In this document: positions 45,901-59,200 of the stretch, piece by piece
How the letters are laid out: every line of letters starts with the position of its first letter
Position numbering within the stretch: the stretch's first letter is position 1
Assembly (NCBI GenBank): GCA_024349245.1
Contig: JALDNG010000020.1
Span: 8,135,001-8,199,000, forward strand
Source of the DNA: Neodontobutis hainanensis
Lineage: Eukaryota; Chordata; Actinopteri; Gobiiformes; Odontobutidae
DNA length: 64,000 nucleotides
Direction: 5' to 3'
Notes under the pieces: generated by a model
The model's database searches: none
Told to the model about the DNA's origin: nothing
The model's input: only the letters and a program-made list of their open reading frames with translations
Translations under genes and position numbers: made by a program

Positions 45901-48900
45901 AAAAATAATAGCGCTTTAATGAAATCAAAGTTTAAATTTAACTTAATTTCCTAAAAACACACACTAATGGATAATTCCTAGAGATTTTTAGGCTATAAAT
46001 GGACAAATTATTCTAAGTTACTATTGCAACAATGAAAAGCAAGTCTCCTTACCCCAAACTAAGCACATCTTGTGGTATCCAAATTTCAACTGGTCTATTT
46101 GTTGCTTCTAAGTCTCATTGAGAACTGTGCATCACAAAATATAAAAAAAATAAACATCATGAAAGATAATTACTGTTGCTGCTTTAATAGATGGCAGATA
46201 GAGAGAGAGAGACAGGCGGCTCTATATTGACCCCCTTCCCCCCCCCATTGCCATTATTAGGTATGGAGCGGTTAAACCAGACGCATGTCAGACTTTGTGG
46301 TTTACTCGTGCTCAGTCGCCAGCGTTGTCGAAGTGCCCAATGTTCATCAGGAAACAAAAACTTACAATGACAGGACTAGACTAGAGCTGCAGTCATTAAA
46401 ACACTGTCGAGTGTGTTACAAGTGCTACTCTGGGACTGTGACTGACAATAGCTGAAGCACACTCCATAAAATCTAAAGTAAGTGCCCCAAAGAGCTTAAC
46501 CTCCTTGATCTGCTGGGGACTAAGTTATTAAAAGGTCATTATTGCTGTCCCGCTGCAGATCCCAAGACTAGAACAATGAAAGAGTGTTTCAGTTCGCAGC
46601 AGATGATTTTTTTTTTTTTCTTTTAGCCCTTTTTCCCTCAAAGAATGTGATTATGGCAGCAAAATAGCATTTACTTTTGCTGTGATTATACAGTGCAGTA
46701 AGCCAAACTTTTAGATATATATTTATTTAACTTAGACGATTAGACTGTTCAGAATGGTTATTAGTCGCAACAAGGCAACTCTAAAATGTGGTGTTAATGC
46801 AAAAACAGGATGTGAAGTGACTGGTGTTTTATAATATAACTGCCTAAGTGTTGGTGTTATTTGAATGCATTTGCATGTTTGGTTGCAGAGTCACATGAGT
46901 AGTCTGCCTTTGAGGGCTGTTGTGACATTTTGAGGAAGTGGCTTTTCTCGTTTGACCAGTGCTGTTCTCATGTGACAGCACAAGGATGAAGCTTTACAGA
47001 GCTGTAAATCCTTAGGATGGGGGGGGGGGGGTTTGGGGTTTGGGCAGAAAACGTACTCATCCCAATCCCTCAGTGACTACAGAAAGAATTAATGAATGTG
47101 TTGTCTGCTCTGTGCCATTGTCAAATGTCTCATATTCTTAAAAACAGAGACTCTTCATCACGGCAGCAGTAACTTGGGACGGACTGCTCCTGCAATAGAC
47201 ACATTATTTATGTAGCTCAGGGTTTTACTTTTGTTTATGGCTTTAGATAAAGTGATAATACTCTGTTTTGTACTCAAACAGCGTTTACTGTGAAAGGATG
47301 GTTACAAAACGAGACTGTTGTTTTTGTCGCAGACTATTTTTAGCTATCAAAAGACTGATTATACTGATGTGTGGCTAAACGTAACTCCAGCCCGTGCATT
47401 TATTAAAACATTTTTAGAGATTTCCATGTTTATTTAATTTGGGGATTTTTTTAGTAAAGAATACTTATTCACTTATGCTTCCTTAATTTACACAAATATT
47501 AGCTTTAGGCACACAGGACCACTGTTGGGGTCAAGACTACAAGGAGTGGACTCATGTGTTATTTCTAAATGAGACCTTGACTACAATTTTGTAATGTGGC
47601 TCTCATCTTCAGATCTACCCGGACCCTGAGTTGGAGCAGCAGATCTTGGCACTTCCCATTCGATGCATTCACAGTGAGGAGGGCTGTCGCTGGACGGGCC
47701 AAATGAAGCAGCTACAGGTACAGTCCTTCTACCTGCTGTGGATATTCACTGTTGTCCTTGCATCAGACTAATACACCACTCCTCTTTCCCTCTGTCTCCC
47801 TTTAGGGCCACTTCTCCACCTGTGCTTTCAACGTCATCCCCTGCCCAAACCGCTGCTCTGTGAAGCTGACAAGACGCGACCTGCCTGACCACCTGCAGCA
47901 CGACTGCCCCAAGCGCAAAGTCAAGTGCGAGTTTTGTGGCAGTGAGTTTACCGGTGAAGCATATGAGGTAAACACCCGACATGGTTGTCTTTTTTTTTTT
48001 TTTTTTCTTCCCCCACGGCAGGAGTTTGACGTAAACCACCTGCGTTACAGCACATAATTTCCACGTTGATATAAACAGCTTCTTTGAGCGACGCGTTGGA
48101 ACATGTGTCATAGGTATTGGCAGACAGACAGACCTTTTACTCTGCATGGGTTTTTTTTTTCAGTTAAAAAAAGTAACTCTTCTTTTTCTCAGTAACACCT
48201 CAGTCAGTTTAACCCAGCAGCCCCTCCTGTGCCCCTTGTGTTTTCCATGTCAGGGCATAATCCACCTTTTGGCTTTCACAGTGGAATTACACACTGATGT
48301 TTAGACTTCCCTGCAATAACTATATACCGTAGTACAAAGCACATCTCATTAAAAGCACCAAGAGACCTTTTTGTTTATGTCGTGGATGAAGTTCTAATGA
48401 TGTGACATTGTTTTATCTCAGAACCACCAGGGCGTGTGTCCCCAGGAAAGTGTTTACTGTGAGAACAAATGCGGAGCGAGGATGATGCGTCGTCTGCTAT
48501 CCCAGCACAGCATGGCAGAGTGTCCCAAACGCACGCAGCCTTGCAAATATTGTGGCAAAGAATTTGTCTATGACACAATCCAGGTCAGTTTGTCAAACAG
48601 TAAAAATTACATTTTCACAATAAACAGGTCCTATTAATTTACGTTAGTCATTCTATTTTATTGGGTCTTTTTTATTTATCTCATGTTTAATTCATTTCGA
48701 ATTTATATATTTTTTTTATTGTGATATAAGATAATTGTTGCCTGCAACCTTTTATTTTTTGTCTGTTCTTATCAGTCATGCTGTCTGTCACATTAACATT
48801 GTCATTTATTGCTTTCCTACAGAACCATCAGTATCACTGCCCTCGTTTCCCAGTCCAGTGTCCGAACCAGTGCGGCACCCCCAACATCGCCCGTGAGGAT

Positions 48901-50312
48901 CTGGCCAATCACGTGAAGGACAATTGTGGCAGTGCACTGGTCTTGTGCCCATTTAAAGACGCTGGCTGCAAACACCGGGTAACACCACACTTGTAATATT
49001 AATGCATTGTCAGTTTTGTTTGTGTGCCTTTTGTTTACGGGCGTTTTCTTCCACGTATAGCACTACTCGGCCTGTAGGCTCTACTTTAATGAGAGCAACA
49101 CTTCACTATATTCTGACACGCATTTCTGTCTATTTCTGTATCTGACGTCAGTTTCATAAAAAAAAAAATAAAAATCATGGAGAAACCGCAGATGAGTTTC
49201 TTACTCTGTGTTGTCGGCTGCACACATTTACAGATGGTCTGACAGGAAGCAAAACTCATCTGTTCCATCGAGCACTGACTATTATATGTAATCATGATGT
49301 GCATTTATTCTGGTTAGCGTGTGTCAGAAAAAAAGAGAGCATCTGTTGCTCAAATATGTGTTCAAGATAGATATAGTAAAGGATTTAGACCATAGCAACA
49401 GGAAATGAGAAAGTGGGGGATTTCTTTCTTTGGAGTTTTAGAAGAAGTTAAGAAAAAGAGGGAGCGATGTGATTGACTTTTTTTTGTGATGAAATTAGAG
49501 ACATTTGGGATCAAAAAGTATACATACTTACATTTCTCACACGATTTGACAAATGCAGTTTTAATGATGAATGAATATGTAATGGTTTATATAATTAAAA
49601 TACATATTCACTCCCCAAACAGAAAACTTACTTGCACTACATTCGGCATCTTCTAAATTTTGACTTTGTTTCTGTGCAGTGCCCTAAGTTAGCGATCGGC
49701 CGTCACCTGGAAGACACCACAAAGTCCCATCTGACAATGATGTGTAACTTGGTTGGACGACAGCGGCAGGAGATCCTGGAGCTGCGGAGAGAGATGGAGG
49801 AGCTGTCCGTGAGCCATGACGGCGTCCTCATCTGGAAACTCAATGACTATTCCCGCAAACTGCAGGAAGCCAAGCTGAGGAGCAACCACGAGTTCTTTAG
49901 CCCACCCTTCTACACCCATCGCTACGGCTACAAGCTGCAGGTTTCGGCATTTCTAAATGGAAACGGCAGTGGTGAGGGCTCACATCTGTCGGTCTACATC
50001 CGAGTGTTACCAGGAGAATATGACAACCTCCTGGAGTGGCCCTTTTCCTACAAGGTGACTTTCTCAATCTTAGACCAGAGTGACCCATCTCTTTCCAAAC
50101 CGCAGCATATCACCGAAACATTCAACCCCGACCCCAACTGGAAAAACTTCCAGAAGCCATGCAGCAACCGCAACTCGATGGACGAGAGCACCCTTGGCTT
50201 TGGCTACCCGAAGTTCATCTCTCACGAAGAGATCAAGAAGAGGAACTACATCCGAGACAACTGCATCTTCATCAAGGCTTCAATAGAGATTCCTCAGAAA
50301 ATAATGGCTTAA
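30067..50312 (+). CDS. traf4: TNF receptor-associated factor 4
   Basis: Seven exons: 30067-30209, 45827-45878, 47613-47717, 47806-47967, 48422-48583, 48823-48978 and 49680-50312. They total 1,413 nt and 470 aa, the exact human TRAF4 length. The RING finger is at 18-57 (C18, C21, C34, H36, C39, C42, C54, D57). TRAF-type zinc fingers run from about 80 to 260 (exons 3-6), a coiled coil lies around 280-305 (RQRQEILELRREMEEL), and the MATH/TRAF-C domain is 308-468 (DGVLIWKL, YKLQVSAFLNGNGSGEG, LGFGYPKFI). TRAF4 is a RING-type adaptor at cell junctions and in receptor signalling (TGF-beta, Smurf, NGFR pathways), important in neural-crest and tracheal development. The start at 30067 begins the family-typical MPGFDYKFLEKPKRR. 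The a or b teleost paralogue cannot be told from this sequence. Confidence 0.97.
38120..38146. repeat. Poly-T tract, 27 nt
   Basis: This is an uninterrupted T run in TRAF4 intron 1. No attached SINE body is recognisable on either side, so it is listed as a simple repeat. Confidence 0.9.
39918..39945. repeat. Poly-T tract, 28 nt
   Basis: This is an uninterrupted T run in TRAF4 intron 1, next to pyrimidine-rich sequence and without a recognisable retroelement body. Confidence 0.9.
47019..47031. repeat. Poly-G tract, 13 nt
   Basis: A run of 13 G sits in TRAF4 intron 2. Homopolymer G of this length is rare and error-prone in assemblies. Confidence 0.9.
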
Positions 50313-51880
50313 GAGCTTGTGTTTTGTGCATGAAGGATAACAAGACGACACTTAACCCTTTGGAGTCTCTTACCCTTTAGACTGTCTCTGCCCTCCCTGG
50401 AGCTTGGAGCGAAAGGCTGGCTGTGACTCAAAGGACCTTGATGTATATCACAGAAGAGAAAGTGTTTGGTCTGGAAAACCATCACACTCAGATTGTTTTA
50501 TCTTCGTTGACTTTTATTACAGTCTACAATAAAAAAAGAAAACGCCTTGGAAATCAAGCAGTGCCTAGAGAGTTTATGTTAAGTTATGTTTTTTGTTTAA
50601 TCTGCAGTACTAATGTTTTCGGATTTGTGGCTCAGAGGTATAAAGAGGCTTCTCGGCTTCTGCACTTAAAGAACGAGAAGAGTTCAACTTAAGCCCAGCT
50701 GCCTTTTGTTTACATGGTCATACACTATACTCCTACTAATCCTTTAACACACACAAACCCTTGGTGTGTAGCTGTGAAACAAACCAACTCTCTGATACTT
50801 TACTTACCTTTTGGATCTGCTAAAACAAATCAATAAATACAACCTACAACCCCATCCTGGAAATTTTATCAGTTACCAAACCCACACTTTTATCTGTTGT
50901 GGAGTCGGCCAATAGATGAGACGCATATGAGTTGTTGTTCGGTTTGAGGGGCCGGCAAAGATGCCAGATGTGTTGGAGAACATGTGCATTTAACAGTGAA
51001 GGAAAAGCCATGTGGCCTTTTTATATCCAGCATTTGTCTTCGCATGAAGGCAGGGGTGAGCAGGCCGATGTTTAAACACCTGCATGCTTCATGTGCTACC
51101 ACCTGGACCACATTTTTGTACTGTAACCTGTATTCTTGAAATCTTCTCAAATTCATAACGGTATTTCTTCTCTTCTTTTTGTCCTAAAGAGAGCGTTTTT
51201 TATGTTGTTTGTTTTTATATAAATGTGAATAGTTTATTACCTTGAAAAGATTTTGGATCTGAATACTTAACGACTGTTTGAATTTGCGGAAGGCGCGAGC
51301 AGGCTGTTTTGAAAAGATGCTTGATGACACAGTCTCTGCAAATATGTGGGTGTCTCAGGACTGACTGCAACTTTGTTTGTTACCATGGTCACCAGTGTCT
51401 ACGTTATGCTCGGCACATGAAGTACTGTCGTGGTGCAACAGCCCTGGATCACACCTGGACAAGGACAATGGGATGATATATGTGAATACTAATGTACAAA
51501 TGCAGAAGCACATTCTGTCTTTTATTCTTGATTTCTTGTCATAATACCAGCTGATATTTTACAGTGAATTAAAGTGCAGAGATTAAAAAACTTTTTGTAA
51601 GATGCTGTATTTTTAAAGATGCTTAGCTGTTTTATACCAACACTTTTTTTGTTTTGTTGGAGAGTCAAGTTGACATTGGGAATTTTCAAACCCTTCAGTC
51701 TCTTTGTCTGTGTGGTTTGAGCCTCACATATGGTTTTCTGTCTGTATTATTTCCTCTAAAAAGTATTTATTTTAAGGGGCCATCTTGTGAGATTGAGCAG
51801 ATGATGATCATGTTTTAATATGTTGATTGAGGAGTGGTTGTCAGTTCCTTAACTGAAATAAAATACCATATATTAAAATT
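50313..51880 (+). other. traf4: TRAF4 3' UTR
   Basis: About 1.55 kb lies between the stop and the AATAAA at 51857-51862. An earlier ATTAAA near 51568 could give a shorter form. Open frames inside it are not supported. Confidence 0.6.
51857..51862 (+). terminator. Polyadenylation signal for TRAF4
   Basis: This canonical AATAAA is followed by T/G-rich sequence (TTTCTTGTCATC), as expected for a cleavage site. It is the last good signal before an L2 LINE fragment. Confidence 0.5.
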
Positions 51881-51920
51881 TCTTGTCATCATGTTTCAAA
51901 ATAGTAATGTTAACTACATC

Positions 51921-52300
51921 TTACATTTAGTCATTTAGCAGACGCTTTAATCCAAAGCGACTTACAAGTGAGGAAAACAATGGAAGCAATTTCAACAACA
52001 CAAGGAGACAAAGAGAGATGTGTTTTCAAGCGTTTTTTAAAGATGGCTACAGAATATGCTGATCTTGTAGCCGCAGGTAGATCATTCCACCAATGTGGAA
52101 CAGATCCAGAGAAAGTATTTGAGAGTGATTTTTTTTTTTCCTTTTTGGGATGGTACAACCAGACGTTGTTCATTTGCAGAGCGCAGGGATCTGGTAGAAC
52201 ATAGTTCTGTATCAGTGAGTGAAGATATGAGGGGGCGGAGCCAGTGATGGTCTTGTAGGCCAAGAGCATAGCTTTGAACTTACTTCTAAAATACATGCAG
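51921..52300 (-). mobile_element. 5'-truncated L2-like LINE fragment
   Basis: The minus strand encodes the final part of an L2-type reverse transcriptase: KAMLLAYKTITGSAPSYL, VPHWWNDLPAATRSA and FKKRLKTHL. It is followed by the characteristic fish 3' sequence GTCGCTTTGGATTAAAGCG and TCTGCTAAATGAC, with the 3' end near 51925. The frame is open through this part. It begins about 60 bases beyond the TRAF4 poly(A) signal. Confidence 0.85.
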
Positions 52301-53514
52301 GTATTCAAGAAGATAGCAAAATGCCACATAATAAGACATTAAATGTTTTCATTTCCCATAAATTTTCCTACTTAAGTATTTAATTGTTCTCTGTAGACAA
52401 CAAGTGTTTCAGTCGGTCTGTTAAAAAACAGTCATGTCAGTCACATCATTTGCTGACAAATGTCGCACTGAAGGTAAAGAGAGTCAAAAAAGTACTACAT
52501 ATTCTGAATAATGATCATTGAAAGATACTGTCATTCATTCTTCTGAAACTAAACTCCATCTGAAAGTTCACTCTTTCAATGTAGTATCAATCAGACACGT
52601 CTGTTTTTGAAACCCAATTATATTTTATATAAAATATATTTTATAAAATACACAATTAGTAGATATTCCTTTTGTCGAATAACGAAGACTGACAAACAAA
52701 ATCATAGCGTGTACAAAAATAAGTGTTCAAATCAATTAGTGTAGAGTGTGTGTCCACAGTGTGTATTGAGCAAACATGTTAGCTCCTCTGGTCAGGACAG
52801 GATGCCCCCTCTATCCTGCTCCAGATGAATACAGAGGTTTCATAGCCAACGTTTCAAGCCTCAAACTTTCCTGGCACTGGGCGTACACAGCAAGCCTGTG
52901 TCGCTGTAGGCCGGTGCACAGTGAAAAATAGAAACTGCTAATTACACGTTTGTGGCGCTGCATGTTTCCCATGAAGAGCAGAGTCACGTGCAGCTCACAC
53001 TCTGCACTTTGGCTCTGCTCACTTTGATATGACCCCTGGCTCTCCTGGACAATGATTTACAGGTTCACTCATGTTTTCAAACAAACTATGTCTATCAGCC
53101 GGACCTTGGTCAAAGGACGCGGGCTGAAAGTCAGATGCCAGTTGGGTGAGACAACAAAGAGAATAGGGAAAAGAGGGAGGAGGCGGCTAGAACAGGACCC
53201 AACCCATGAGGTTTTCCTCACATGTAAAAAATAACACATCAAAGGCACACTGTGGTTTATAAAGCGGTGCCATGCTGTCGTCCCGCATGCTTAAGTTAAA
53301 CAATTCTGCAGCGGTGCAGGAACAGAGCCAGCGTGATATGATGCTGTGTCCTACAGCTGGGGAAAACTCCCACAAACACCAGTAAACTTCTGAGCTCACA
53401 ACCCACACACGAGTCAATGTTTGGCCAGGATGAATTCTTTCAGTTGTATACTTTAGAGCCATACAGATCCCATAGTCTCCTACCATCACAGTGTAAAAGG
53501 GTTGTACACCATTT

Positions 53515-54245
53515 GTAAATACTGTGACAGTTTCCTTCATATAGCCCAATATCACAACAACAGCCGCCTCAAAGGGCTTAACAGACTGCACTAGACAACA
53601 TCCCCTGTCCTTAGACTCTCCATCAGGGTAAGGAAAAACAAAAAAAAAAAAAAGCAGGGAAAAAAGAGAAACCTCAGGGAGAACCACAGAAGGAGGGATC
53701 CACTCCCAGGATGGACAGGCCGTGCAGGAATGTGTCCAGGACAGTTGAAAAAATACATAGAAATACACAAAACATATTCACAAAAAAAAAACATTTATAT
53801 TGACAGTGTCCAGTGTCCACTCTGTGTGTGTGTAAGGTGGATGGGACTACAACCAGTGTGAAAATATACCTTTGATCAATCAGTCTCAATACTTTTGGTG
53901 TAATTAGTATGTTTTGAGTTTGAAAGCCTCAACAGAGTCAGCTCGCCGTACTTCCACTGGGTGCTTATTCCATAAAATCGGGGCTCTAAGAAAAGGCTCT
54001 GTAGCCAGCAGACTTCTTTATTCGAGGAAGTTGAAGGAGGCCAGCGTCCTGAGAGTGAAGGGTACGAGCTGGAGTATACCGGGTGATGAGGTCAGATAGG
54101 TAAGAGGGCGAGCCTCCACAAAGGATTTTATATGTTAACAAGAGAACTTTGAAATTATCTGTAACATAAAAAGGAAGCCACTGTACTGAAGCCATGACCG
54201 GAGTGAAAGCTGAAGGGCTCCTGTCCTCGTGCACTTTGCCGTTAA
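53515..54245 (-). mobile_element. 5'-truncated L2 (Maui-like) LINE fragment
   Basis: The minus strand encodes SVQWLPFYVTDNFKVLLL, YKILCGGSPSYLSDL and APILWNKHPVEVRRA, the C-terminus of an L2 reverse transcriptase. A 3' UTR follows with the typical order: GAGGTTTCTC, a pyrimidine-rich stretch, AAGCCCTTTGAGGCGGC and ATTGGGCTATAT. Sequence differs from the copy at 51921-52300, so they are separate families or subfamilies. Confidence 0.8.
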
Positions 54246-56140
54246 AAAAATAAGCCCATGATAAGGTTGGCTGAGCACATTGACCTCTACATATACTACT
54301 GCAGATGATTTATTCAATAAAAACACAGAAAGCCACTCATATATCCATTGATTTATGCACACTGATGTATTTCTGCACAGGTAGTGATTGATAGTTTTTA
54401 TCTTTTTTTAAAGCGGCCAACTGAGCGCAGAAGCAGCAACCTGGGGTCAAAAGTCAGCTCCTCAGTGGCTACTTGCCTGTGTGATGCAGCTGGGCCCGGA
54501 TCAATGGCTGACCTGGGTTGTTGGTACAAACAGAGTAGCTCTGGGGTAGATGGCTGGAGGTGTTCAGCCCCCTCACACATCGAAATAGATCTGATTGAAC
54601 CTAATACAAACTTATAAAATACTGAGTTTATTGACAGACTTCAAAGAAGTGAAGACATTTTAACCATGGAGTATAAACAGAGGAGGTCATGGCTTCCATG
54701 TTTCCAAATAATTTGTGAGTAAATCCAGAGCTGTGGATCTGCTTTTCACTCCAAAAAACAAAAAATAATAACAAACAGAGTAACATGACAGATGTAGAGC
54801 TAAAGAAAGTGCTGTTAAATTAAAGAACAAATAGCACAAATAGCAATTCAGTATCTAAATTAAAGTCTCCAATAGTAGAAAAGATAATGCAGATTGGGGC
54901 CAATGCCAGGATTTTAGGACTTGCAATTTGACTTGTCTTGTGTCTGGTATGTTTAGTGACTTAAATCTTAACATTTTTCTGTTTGGCCTTATCTATGCAA
55001 CAGAATTGATAGAGGTCTTGCTTGAAATCCCTTTCAGCCCATGATGTAATTTGCAGTATGGCCCGAATAGTTAAATGAGCGCTCACTGCCTACACAGTGA
55101 CACTTCAAGGAGAGCAGCACAGATCATAAAATCAAGCAATAAACTTTTAGGAGTGAAATGAGATATCCTTTAAACAATTAAACAGAATTTCATCTTTATA
55201 GGAACACATATTAAAACTTAAAGGGGACAATTTTATTCTGCCTTATAGCATGTCTGGCAGGGATATTTAACTTCCTCTCATAGCGTTCAGCTCCGCATCA
55301 AGTTTAATGGGAGAGCTATAAGAATATACCAGAGAATCAACACCCACTAGAATTAGCTTAATCTGTGATTTAACCATTGCCACCCCAGAGACCGCTCACT
55401 ACTAAACTGCATGTTTGTTGTGCTTATGGATTCAAAGCTCTTTGGCCTGAAGTTCAGCAGATAATCTTGACCCATGCTTTTTGCCCATAAGTAATGGATT
55501 TCTTTGGCTTCTACTCTGCTCCCCATAATCTGTCTGCAGAGGCCACATGGCATAGATACAGTACATGAGCGCAGAAAATTACTTTAAGTGGGAATTGTAT
55601 TATCTTTTGGCCTACTTATGACTTAAATTCCATGCGGCTCTACATATTTAACCTTGGCAGCAACAGACTGGGACTGGCAGCGTATTATGTTAAATCATAT
55701 CTGAACGTGTGTCTCATCTGATGAGACTCAGACTTTTTAGATGTCAGCTACAGTAAAGCAGATAAAATAACACTGTCTGTGATCTGTAATGTATGGTACA
55801 CTTTTCAATAAGTTTTATATCACTAAAAGGTTGAGATTTTGTTAAAATCATTTATTAAAAAATTTGAAAGTGTATGTTCTGTGCTGTGTTTATGTTTAAA
55901 ACCTAAAAACTAAAAACGAAATAAATAACAAAAACACACATAGTATTTTGTTGACACTCTGACTTTCTGTTATCAAGTGATGCAGTCAAGTAACATAACA
56001 CAGTATGGACATCAAGGATATGTTGTGCTCACAGCAACAGCATGGGTCATGAGAGACCTCAGAGGACCTCACCATCACATCCATTTATGTTTGAGTGCTT
56101 TTTTTTACAGCGCGCACAAATTTTGTAAAATACAATACAA

Positions 56141-56270
56141 TATAATATAATATAATATAATATAATATAATATAATATAATATAATATAATATAATATAA
56201 TATAATATAATATAATATAATATAATATAATATAATATAATATAATATAATATAATATAATATAATATAA
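56141..56270. repeat. (TATAA)26 perfect pentanucleotide array
   Basis: There are 26 uninterrupted TATAA units over 130 bases, preceded by two TACAA units and followed by a short TAA-rich transition. The lack of interruptions implies active length change. Confidence 0.95.
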
Positions 56271-59200
56271 TAATAATGATAATATAATTGTCTAAAGAAT
56301 CTTATCTTGTTTTCAGTCCAAATTACATCTATTAACTAAATGCTCACTGTCATATTTGCAATAATTACAAGTCACTAATTCTATATTTGTTGCTGTCCCT
56401 GCAGATAACATGCAAGTATGCAGACTTCTAATACAGTGCTATACTCTTGGAGTAATGCCCTGCAGTGGCAATGTCACACTCCTGTCAGGCTCAGTTTAAT
56501 CCTATTACAACCACTTTCATCATCACCAAGATATCTAGATTAAATTTCCCGTGTCAACAGCGATTATAGCAGGAGGCGAATGGGATTGTTGAAGCATCAG
56601 GTTGGCCAGATGCAACTGGAAGTGATCAGTAATAGTTTAGTATGGATTATAAAGCTCAACAATGGTCTTGTTGCAGAATAAACTATCATTAAATGCCTTT
56701 CAGTTAGGCTAACTAAATGTTACAGACAAATAATGCCAAGTCAGATCCATCAAACATCTGCTATATATGCAAACCAGAGACAAAGCAAAAAGGAAAAATC
56801 TTAAGCAGATGATTAAAGTAAGATTATCCCATAGACATGGCTTCCCAGTCACTGAGCCCATAACTGCGACACTATTTGGTGAATGAAGTGAGAAAATAAA
56901 CAGATTTACTCTTGGTGAAGAAGGTCTCGTCACTGGGGGTCTGGGTGTGTGCCTGTGTACAGATGTGAGTTTGCTGTTGCGCGGTCAGGGAAGGGTTACT
57001 CAAATAAGTGTGGTTTGTCTTTTGACCTAGCTGTACTGAAACACGCAGCACCACCCACACTTGTCTTAAGGCTGTATTCCCACATCAGTGCTGTGGCTCA
57101 AATATCACTTCTTCCCCCACAAGCATCTGCTGTAGGCAAAGGACATAGCCTGCCAACGCCTTTGCTCTCAGATGTCTCCCCCAGCTGGAGTTACCGCCCT
57201 CATCCTCAGAGATAACCTCCGCGCCTGATGTGGAATATTCACTCCAGAGCCTTGTGTTTGCAGGGACCATCCAGAGGACAAATCTAAAATGCACAGACGT
57301 CTCCCTTTGTTGCATTAGAGGTTACCTCATCCTGTCTCACCAGCGGCTGCTTTTTTGGCCATCTGATGGAGACAGAGAGAGGACGCTATGAGAGGTAGAC
57401 GGAAGCCGTTGCCAGGGTGAATGTGCTCAGTTTCTCCAAGCTGGTCTCTGATAGGCCAGGGCCATGGCTGAGGGGAGGAAATTCTGCCAATTGGAAACAA
57501 TTGATGTTTTGTTGCCGGGCCAAGCTGTCCTGACACAAGGCTGACATTTATTGGCAACTAGTTTGCTCTTCAGACGTGGGACAGTGGTCTGAGCCACACT
57601 TATACCTACAAAACATGACAATTGTCTGCATGTTTTTGTTGATTTCTAAATAAAAAGTACTGTAATTAATTAGATTTATTTAATGTTAATTATTTATACA
57701 AAAAAAAGTATTTATTGGAAAAAGTGTTTTTCATTTATTGCACAAATCTGTAAAAGTAAAAAAAGCCATACAATATATATATTTATAGCAAATTATTTGT
57801 GGGGTAACCAAAGTAACTAGCAAATCTGTTAATTGCTAAATAATACATTTACTAAATAATAGATTTCTATGCTGATGTATCCTTCTTTTTGTACTGTTGC
57901 ATATACTATGTGGAAAACAACCAGTCAGCTTTTCGTATAGAAATGTTTTATTACCAGTTTTAGTTTGCTCCCTTGTTAAAAATAATGGAAAGTCCGGCAG
58001 TTCGATGACGTCACATCTGGACGTGTGTATAATACATTATATTAATAATAAATGTTACTGTTACTAATGTAAAATGGATAAAACATTATTGCACAATGTA
58101 GGATATTTCATTAGTTTTGCTTCTTTAAACTAAGGTTGATTGATTCAAACAGGGCAACAGTTGTCTGATTTCAGGCCGTCTGAATCTGTGCGACGTTTCT
58201 GAACTGTACAGAGATGAAAAACAATGAGCTCAGTATTCTCCGCTGAGGCCTCTGTCTCTTTCCTCTGAGTATTCTTATATTTTATTACCTCTTCATAACA
58301 CAAGTCTGAGCGTGGAAACTTCTTCACCAGACACTTTTATTTTCCTCTTTTCCAAAGAAAAGTTGAAAAAGGCCCTTTGGAGGTGAACATTAAAGTTGCT
58401 TCTGTTCTCATTTCATGGTTCATGATAAAAGAAGGCATTACAAAGCTTTGTGGCAAATATTAAAGCCGATGTGAATCTGCACTTTTAACTCCCAAAACTT
58501 TTGCTGACCCCAACAAAAAGCCTGTACTCAAAAATGTAACCTCATTTCATTGGGCAGTCATGTCGACAAATACGTGCCCGTGTGTGAGTAATGTCAGACA
58601 AGCACTAATGCATGGTGGCAGCATGGTTCTCATTAGACACCCAGGCAGTAATTGTCAACCACAAATGAGTAATTGAATAGGGCGTGCGTGCTCAAACAAT
58701 TGGATCTAATTGCATTAATCTTTTGGACCATAACAACTATTGTCAGACTGAAATGTGTGCCCTCAACAATGCTAATTTTATGTGTAAATTAACAATATCT
58801 GGACCATAAACAAGAGGGGTCATTTAATAAAGGAATGAAGGAATTTGTCCAGTGTGATTTACTTAAGCCCTGGCAGGCGTCCACTGGAAGATCCCCTTTT
58901 TAAGATTACTGTATCAATCAAAAGTGGTGATTTTATCTACTTTGTTTAGAACTGCTGGAGTAATATTACGCACAGTGTGGGGAGTTGATGGGGGGCAGAA
59001 TAGTTCAAGTTTTATTTCATCCAGCTCCCTCTCCGCTTTTTGTATAGCGTATCGCAGCAATTCACAGGCAGAGACAGAGCACATCTGGAGCTTCAGCCGT
59101 GAGGACCGAACACGGCGCCAGCCAATCTCTGGGACAACACCACAAATCCATGAGACAAACATACACTATGTGACTGTGTATATGTCCCAGGATGGTGCAG

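Noticed and set aside
52619..52638. 20-bp AT-only palindrome
   Set aside because: It is pure A/T in an AT-rich stretch, so self-complementarity is expected by chance.
53187..53768. 193-codon minus-strand open frame
   Set aside because: It crosses the 3' UTR of the L2 fragment at 53515-54245 and a pyrimidine tract; no protein family is visible.
37072..58013. Perfect CRE palindromes TGACGTCA at 37072-37079, 49143-49150 and 58006-58013
   Set aside because: About one 8-mer hit is expected by chance in 64 kb, and none is near a promoter.
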